Positions 4,657-7,946 of a stretch of DNA of 7,946 nt are shown piece after piece. This stretch comes from an uncultured Porphyromonas sp. GTDB lineage: Bacteria; Bacteroidota; Bacteroidia; Bacteroidales; Porphyromonadaceae. Below the pieces are notes generated by a model. It worked only from the letters and a program-made list of their open reading frames with translations. It ran no database searches and was not told the origin of the DNA. The stretch lies in the NCBI RefSeq assembly GCF_934359325.1, contig NZ_CAKRLH010000072.1, positions 1 through 7,946 on the forward strand, in the 5' to 3' direction. The position numbers were made by a program, and so were the translations under genes. Numbering within the stretch: the stretch's first letter is position 1; each line of letters starts with the position of its first letter.

Positions 4657-5934
4657 TCAGTTACTCTGCGGCAGAGAACGGAGCAACTCAAAGAGTCGGA
4701 CTGCCATCGGACAACTGAGGCAGTGATAGGGGATACAGTGGTTGGTGTAGAGCTCCAGCATACACTGGGTGTCGAGGGCGTTAGTGGCGGTGATCCCGTA
4801 CTGACGGAAGAGGTCGATATAGCTGTTTCGCTCGGGAGGGAGCTCTCGCAGGCGATCCAGTGCCGCCTCCTTACCCGCATGTGAGCCGCTCCACTCTGCA
4901 TAGTAATAGACGGTGGGGATGACGGCATTGATCATCAAGATCTGGATCAGGCTGTCGCCTATTGCTCCTATCTTGCGGGCTGACGGCTGACCGAAGTCAA
5001 GGTGAGACTGCCAGTAGGGGGTGGGAGCTACTCGTAATATCCGGTCCAGCCTCTCCCAGTCCCTCGTGGTGATGGCACCCATTAGTTCATCCTCGTGGTG
5101 GAAGATCTGAGCCGCCACAGAGAGCATGCGGGTCGGATAGGCGGCAGGACGCAGTCTCAGCTTACGAAACTTCCCCTCCTCTATTGGTTTGAGATCAAAA
5201 GCAGAGCGGTAAAAGAGGTACTCCTTAGTTAGCTGCGTCTCATACTCGTCGCGGGGTGCGGTCGTCTGAAGAAGTCCTGCCTGGCCTAACAGTATTGCCT
5301 CCAATGCCATCGGATCAGAGGCGTGACGCTTGAGGGCTCTGTAGGGGATGCTTCGGGCAGTCTCCTCCATGGGGTCGTTGTTGCGGTGACAGCCGAGGTA
5401 GCGCATGATGGAGTGGAAGAGGAAGGCATTGACTCCGCCTTCGTCGACCGGTCCTGCCGCCATTCGCTCTACTCTATTATGCATCCGCTCATGGATGAGC
5501 GGGCGGAAGCAGCTCCTGATCTCAGCTATGCTTATCTCGGTGATCTCAGGTGTGCATCTGAGGGATCGTCGACTCACCTCCAGGTCGGTTACTCGCTCCA
5601 CTGCCTCCTTACTGAGTCGCAGCACCCCGCAGGGCACTGTCTCACCTCTCAGGTCGTGCACCTCTCGGTCATCCTCCAGCACTACGTGGAGTATGAGGTC
5701 GGTATAGCGAGGGTCTGTGTCGTGACCGTGAGCGTACCAGTCGGAGGCACGTAGGTGCAGCTCCACACTTCCCACCCAGAGGATGTCGCCCAGACGTATG
5801 CGTGCCATCGTGAAGTCGGGACCATCGGAGCTGTTTTGCACTCCGACACTCTCCACGTCGACCCTCTGCCCTCGGACGGTGAGGTCATCGAAGAGACGAT
5901 TGCTCCAGCAGTATTGCAGTATCTTCTCGGTCAC
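4657..5934 (-). CDS. DUF2851 family protein, 425 aa
   Basis: The N-terminus (MTEKILQYCWSNRLF), the block VGVQNSSDGPDF (31-41), VGSVELH (54-60) and ASDWYAHGHDTDPRYTDLIL (63-82) are the characteristic conserved stretches of DUF2851, a Bacteroidetes-typical family of unknown function. No signal peptide or membrane segment is seen, so it is probably cytoplasmic. The C-terminus has a CPYHC-like cluster (C400, C405, C408), perhaps a metal site. D40 after P39, with E58-x-H60, resembles the PD...ExH layout of some PD-(D/E)xK nucleases, but this is only inference. The start is GTG at 5934; its GTGA overlaps the TGA stop of the upstream GH31 gene, indicating translational coupling. The length is full for the family. 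Function unknown. Confidence 0.93.
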   Translation of the reverse strand: MTEKILQYCWSNRLFDDLTVRGQRVDVESVGVQNSSDGPDFTMARIRLGDILWVGSVELHLRASDWYAHGHDTDPRYTDLILHVVLEDDREVHDLRGETVPCGVLRLSKEAVERVTDLEVSRRSLRCTPEITEISIAEIRSCFRPLIHERMHNRVERMAAGPVDEGGVNAFLFHSIMRYLGCHRNNDPMEETARSIPYRALKRHASDPMALEAILLGQAGLLQTTAPRDEYETQLTKEYLFYRSAFDLKPIEEGKFRKLRLRPAAYPTRMLSVAAQIFHHEDELMGAITTRDWERLDRILRVAPTPYWQSHLDFGQPSARKIGAIGDSLIQILMINAVIPTVYYYAEWSGSHAGKEAALDRLRELPPERNSYIDLFRQYGITATNALDTQCMLELYTNHCIPYHCLSCPMAVRLFELLRSLPQSN

Positions 5935-7946
5935 TCTGCGTCAGATAGCGCATCAATGCTATTGAGGTTCCGATCCACGAGCATTCCATCCACTGCCTTT
6001 GGCGTCCAGTTACCAGCCTTAAGGGTGTGGAAGGTGATCTCAAAGAGTTCACCATCCTCGAGGAGGAAGTTATTCCCTCTATTGACAAAGGTGGGGAGGA
6101 ACTCCTTAGACCCATCGCTGTGGAGTCGGTCGTAAGAGAGATTGACCAGATCCTTCATGCCGATGAGCCGCATACCGACATAGCGGACCAGCGTTGCATC
6201 GTAGGGGATAGCTATACTTAGTGCATTGACCTCCTTCAGGTCGCTACCGGAGACGAGGATCTTGATCTCCTCGTCCTCGCTAAAGGTCGTCTTGTCCGTT
6301 GAGAGCGTTACTCGCCCGCTCACCACTTTGCTTGACGGGTAGACTCCGCCATCAAGGATGGTCCCGACAGTAGAGATGTCGTAGGCGTCGATGAGTCCAT
6401 TCTTATTGATATCTCCTATGGAGATGTATCCAAAGTCGGCATCCTTGGCTCTCAGACCCACATAATTCATATAGGAGGTGAAGTCGTTCTCGTCGATCTT
6501 ACCATCGCGATTGATGTCGCCCTGTAGCTGCAGGGTACTTCCCGGCACCTTGTAGATGTACATTTCCTGACCGGATCCATACTTGCCCACCCCCTCTGTG
6601 ATGTGGAGACGGAGGTAGCGAGCCTGTGGATTATCAGCGAAGGTGAGGGTCTTCATCGACCCATCGCGGGTCCAGCTGAAGGGCTGCTCCTTCGACCAGC
6701 TCTTCCGGTCCTCCGAGTAGGCGATGGTTCCCTCGAGAAGTGTACCATTGCCGGCATCTGGTCTCGGGTAGTACTCCAGAGAGTCGAGACGTGCAACACC
6801 TCTGAGGTCTATGATAAGGTCAAATGGTGTTGCCTCCTTGCCCCACTCGGTATGCCAGGTAGTGGACTTGTCTCCGTCGAAGAGCTTGGAGATAGACTGT
6901 CCGGACTGATTGGGGACGGAAGTGGTGGCGGCGATGTTCCTGATCGCGTTCTCATACGGATCCTTGGAGGTACGGAGTGTCAGCAGTGACCAGTCTGATG
7001 CGCCGTCGCTATTGACAGCTCTCAGTCGCAGGGTGTACTCTGTCTCCGGCTCCAGCTCCTCGAGAGTGAAGTGCTCCCCAAGGATCGTGGAGTAAAGCAT
7101 CGACCCCAGCTCTATCTCGTAGAAGTCCGCTCCGTCCACAGCACTCCAGTGCGGGGTAATGGTGTAGGCCTCTACCTCGCTCTCGTCCGGAGAGAGAGTG
7201 GGAGCCTGTAGTGGTCCGGTATGGTGGTATAAGTGGTTGGGCTGAGTGAGTGTGTAGCCGTCGACAGTCATTCGGATCGGCTCAGATGAGGTATCGACCT
7301 TACCCAGCTTGACAAGCAGGATCGGATTCCCCTTGATGCTAATCTGCGAGGCTTCGGTTCCTTCGGTGCTGTAGCGATTGAGCTCCGGCGACTCCTCGTA
7401 GATGAAGACCCCTCCCGTGGCCTCCTCGTACTCCTTACGATCCGTCACCTCCCGCAGGGTCATCGGTCTACCGCTTACAGAGGCAGAGATGGCAGAGGGC
7501 TTTTGCGAAACGCTCAGTCGGATCTCCGTCGTCTTGTAAGGCTCGAAGCCATCATAACTCCCCTCTGTGCGACCGATGTCGAAGGTGAGCCGGTCTCCGC
7601 TCATCTCCATAGACAGTGGTGTTCGGGTCGATACCCCCTCCATGTATGCTACCGTGCGACCATCGTCATCGTATTCTACGAAAGAGCCGTCTGCTCCTCC
7701 ATAGAGCGCGTAGCCTCGGAAGTCCCTTGGGATCTCGCTTATCTGATTGAAGGGATGAGTGTATGGAAGTATAGCTCCCGCCTTGACGAAGACAGGGAGC
7801 TTCCAGAGAGGAGCATCGAAGCAATTGATCACCCGTCCGCCCTCGTAGGACTCTCCTGTGAAGAGGTCGTACCAGAGACCGATCGGCAGATAGATGCCGT
7901 GGCGCAGGTCATTCCCTTCCTTGTCGGGAGCTGTCTCCTTGTATAT
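5931..7946 (-). CDS. Glycoside hydrolase family 31 enzyme, C-terminal 671 residues, with FN3, F5/8C, dockerin-like and cohesin-like domains
   Basis: The frame is open to the window edge, so the true start and the GH31 (alpha/beta)8 barrel with its two catalytic Asp lie outside. The first 40 residues (GIYLPIGLWYDLFTGE, then APLWKLPVFVKAGAILP) are the typical GH31 strand after the barrel, followed by the DUF5110-like sandwich (SFVEYDDDGRT...). In window numbering, a fibronectin III-like domain spans about 245-325, and an F5/8 type C/CBM32-like sugar-binding domain about 335-468 (ISKLFDGDKSTTWHTEW ... ARYLRLHITE). Two dockerin-type calcium loops, DINRDGKIDEND and DINKNGLIDAYD, begin at residues 477 and 512. 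A cohesin-like beta domain spans about 541-660 (VSGRVTL, IPYDATLVRYVGMR, GELFEITFHT). GH31 enzymes hydrolyse alpha-glucosides, alpha-xylosides or related links; the substrate cannot be told here. A Por-type C-terminal sorting domain is not apparent. It overlaps the DUF2851 start by 4 nt. Confidence 0.92.
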   Translation of the reverse strand: MYKETAPDKEGNDLRHGIYLPIGLWYDLFTGESYEGGRVINCFDAPLWKLPVFVKAGAILPYTHPFNQISEIPRDFRGYALYGGADGSFVEYDDDGRTVAYMEGVSTRTPLSMEMSGDRLTFDIGRTEGSYDGFEPYKTTEIRLSVSQKPSAISASVSGRPMTLREVTDRKEYEEATGGVFIYEESPELNRYSTEGTEASQISIKGNPILLVKLGKVDTSSEPIRMTVDGYTLTQPNHLYHHTGPLQAPTLSPDESEVEAYTITPHWSAVDGADFYEIELGSMLYSTILGEHFTLEELEPETEYTLRLRAVNSDGASDWSLLTLRTSKDPYENAIRNIAATTSVPNQSGQSISKLFDGDKSTTWHTEWGKEATPFDLIIDLRGVARLDSLEYYPRPDAGNGTLLEGTIAYSEDRKSWSKEQPFSWTRDGSMKTLTFADNPQARYLRLHITEGVGKYGSGQEMYIYKVPGSTLQLQGDINRDGKIDENDFTSYMNYVGLRAKDADFGYISIGDINKNGLIDAYDISTVGTILDGGVYPSSKVVSGRVTLSTDKTTFSEDEEIKILVSGSDLKEVNALSIAIPYDATLVRYVGMRLIGMKDLVNLSYDRLHSDGSKEFLPTFVNRGNNFLLEDGELFEITFHTLKAGNWTPKAVDGMLVDRNLNSIDALSDAE
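5967..6326 (-). other. Cohesin-like domain at the end of the GH31 protein
   Basis: About 120 residues follow the pattern of type I/II cohesin folds: an opening V-S-G-R-V strand, a F-x-x-D-E-E-I-K-I-L-V strand, IPYDATLVRYVGMR (the usual 'l.YDp..l....v'), and GELFEITFHTLKAG before a closing Asn/Asp-rich strand. It lies directly after the dockerin-like loops. The assignment rests on strand order and key residues only. Confidence 0.55.
6357..6527 (-). other. Dockerin type I-like domain (two calcium-binding loops) in the GH31 protein
   Basis: Two loops of the form D-x-N-x-(D/N)-G-x-I-D-x-x-D lie 35 residues apart, each preceded by Gly (GDI) and followed by a hydrophobic helix (FTSYMNYV and ISTVGTIL). 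This is the duplicated F-hand arrangement of type I dockerins. All calcium-ligating positions look intact; the second loop has Asn for Asp at the fifth position. Confidence 0.82.

Noticed and set aside
4538..4726. A 62-codon plus-strand frame starting inside the tRNA
   Set aside because: It overlaps the tRNA, its terminator and the end of DUF2851; clearly not a gene.
5323..5754. A 143-codon plus-strand open frame opposite DUF2851
   Set aside because: It lies entirely antisense to a strongly recognised family gene, and its product has no domain, promoter or start signal.
5755..6135. A 126-codon plus-strand open frame spanning the DUF2851/GH31 junction
   Set aside because: It is antisense to two overlapping real genes and has no recognisable product.
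6603..6989. A 128-codon plus-strand open frame opposite the GH31 F5/8C and FN3 region
   Set aside because: Shadow of the GH31 coding frame; no domain seen.
7830..7832. GTG at 7832 as the start of the GH31 gene
   Set aside because: The frame continues upstream for 38 more codons to the window edge with clear GH31 sequence (GIYLPIGLWYDLFTGE), so the start is outside the window.

Overview
The window looks like Bacteroidales chromosome, most likely Porphyromonas or a close relative. The reasons are a moderately high GC content, two copies of the Bacteroidetes-type -7 promoter element (TAnnTTTG), Bacteroidetes-style surface lipoproteins with fimbrillin-like folds, a TonB-dependent receptor with an N-terminal carboxypeptidase-regulatory-like domain, a DUF2851 protein, and weak or absent Shine-Dalgarno sequences. 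The genus is an inference. All protein genes lie on the minus strand; the only clear plus-strand gene is a tRNA.

Left part (1-3937, read right to left): a three-gene operon-like cluster with 35-36 nt gaps behind one recognisable promoter near 3905-3937. It encodes (i) a 685-aa lipoprotein joining a fimbrillin-like domain, an Asp/Pro repeat linker and a complete DNA/RNA non-specific (beta-beta-alpha metal) endonuclease; (ii) a 306-aa fimbrillin-like lipoprotein; and (iii) the first 271 residues of a TonB-dependent outer-membrane receptor that runs off the left edge. The simplest reading is a surface system that cuts extracellular nucleic acid and imports something released from it. This is inferred from domain content and gene order.

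Middle (3866-4522): 657 bases without a confident gene, but not empty. It holds the operon promoter, a short perfect hairpin, a compact cluster of nested palindromes built from CTAAACCCGG in alternating orientation, and two diverged copies of a 45-bp segment. The differences between these copies fall almost only at silent positions of one minus-strand frame (GLTHLSFT...), which suggests a small coding or formerly coding repeat family. A 78-codon GTG-start frame contains one copy.

Right part (4470-7946): a tRNA-Gln(CTG) on the plus strand with its own promoter and hairpin terminator, convergent with a minus-strand pair. The pair is a large secreted-type glycoside hydrolase family 31 enzyme (only its C-terminal 671 residues are here), followed by a DUF2851 gene whose GTG start overlaps the GH31 stop codon (GTGA). 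The GH31 tail carries, in order, a fibronectin III-like domain, an F5/8 type C (CBM32-like) domain, a dockerin-like pair of calcium loops and a cohesin-like domain. A dockerin and a cohesin on one polypeptide outside a cellulosome-forming clostridium is the most unusual domain arrangement in the window.
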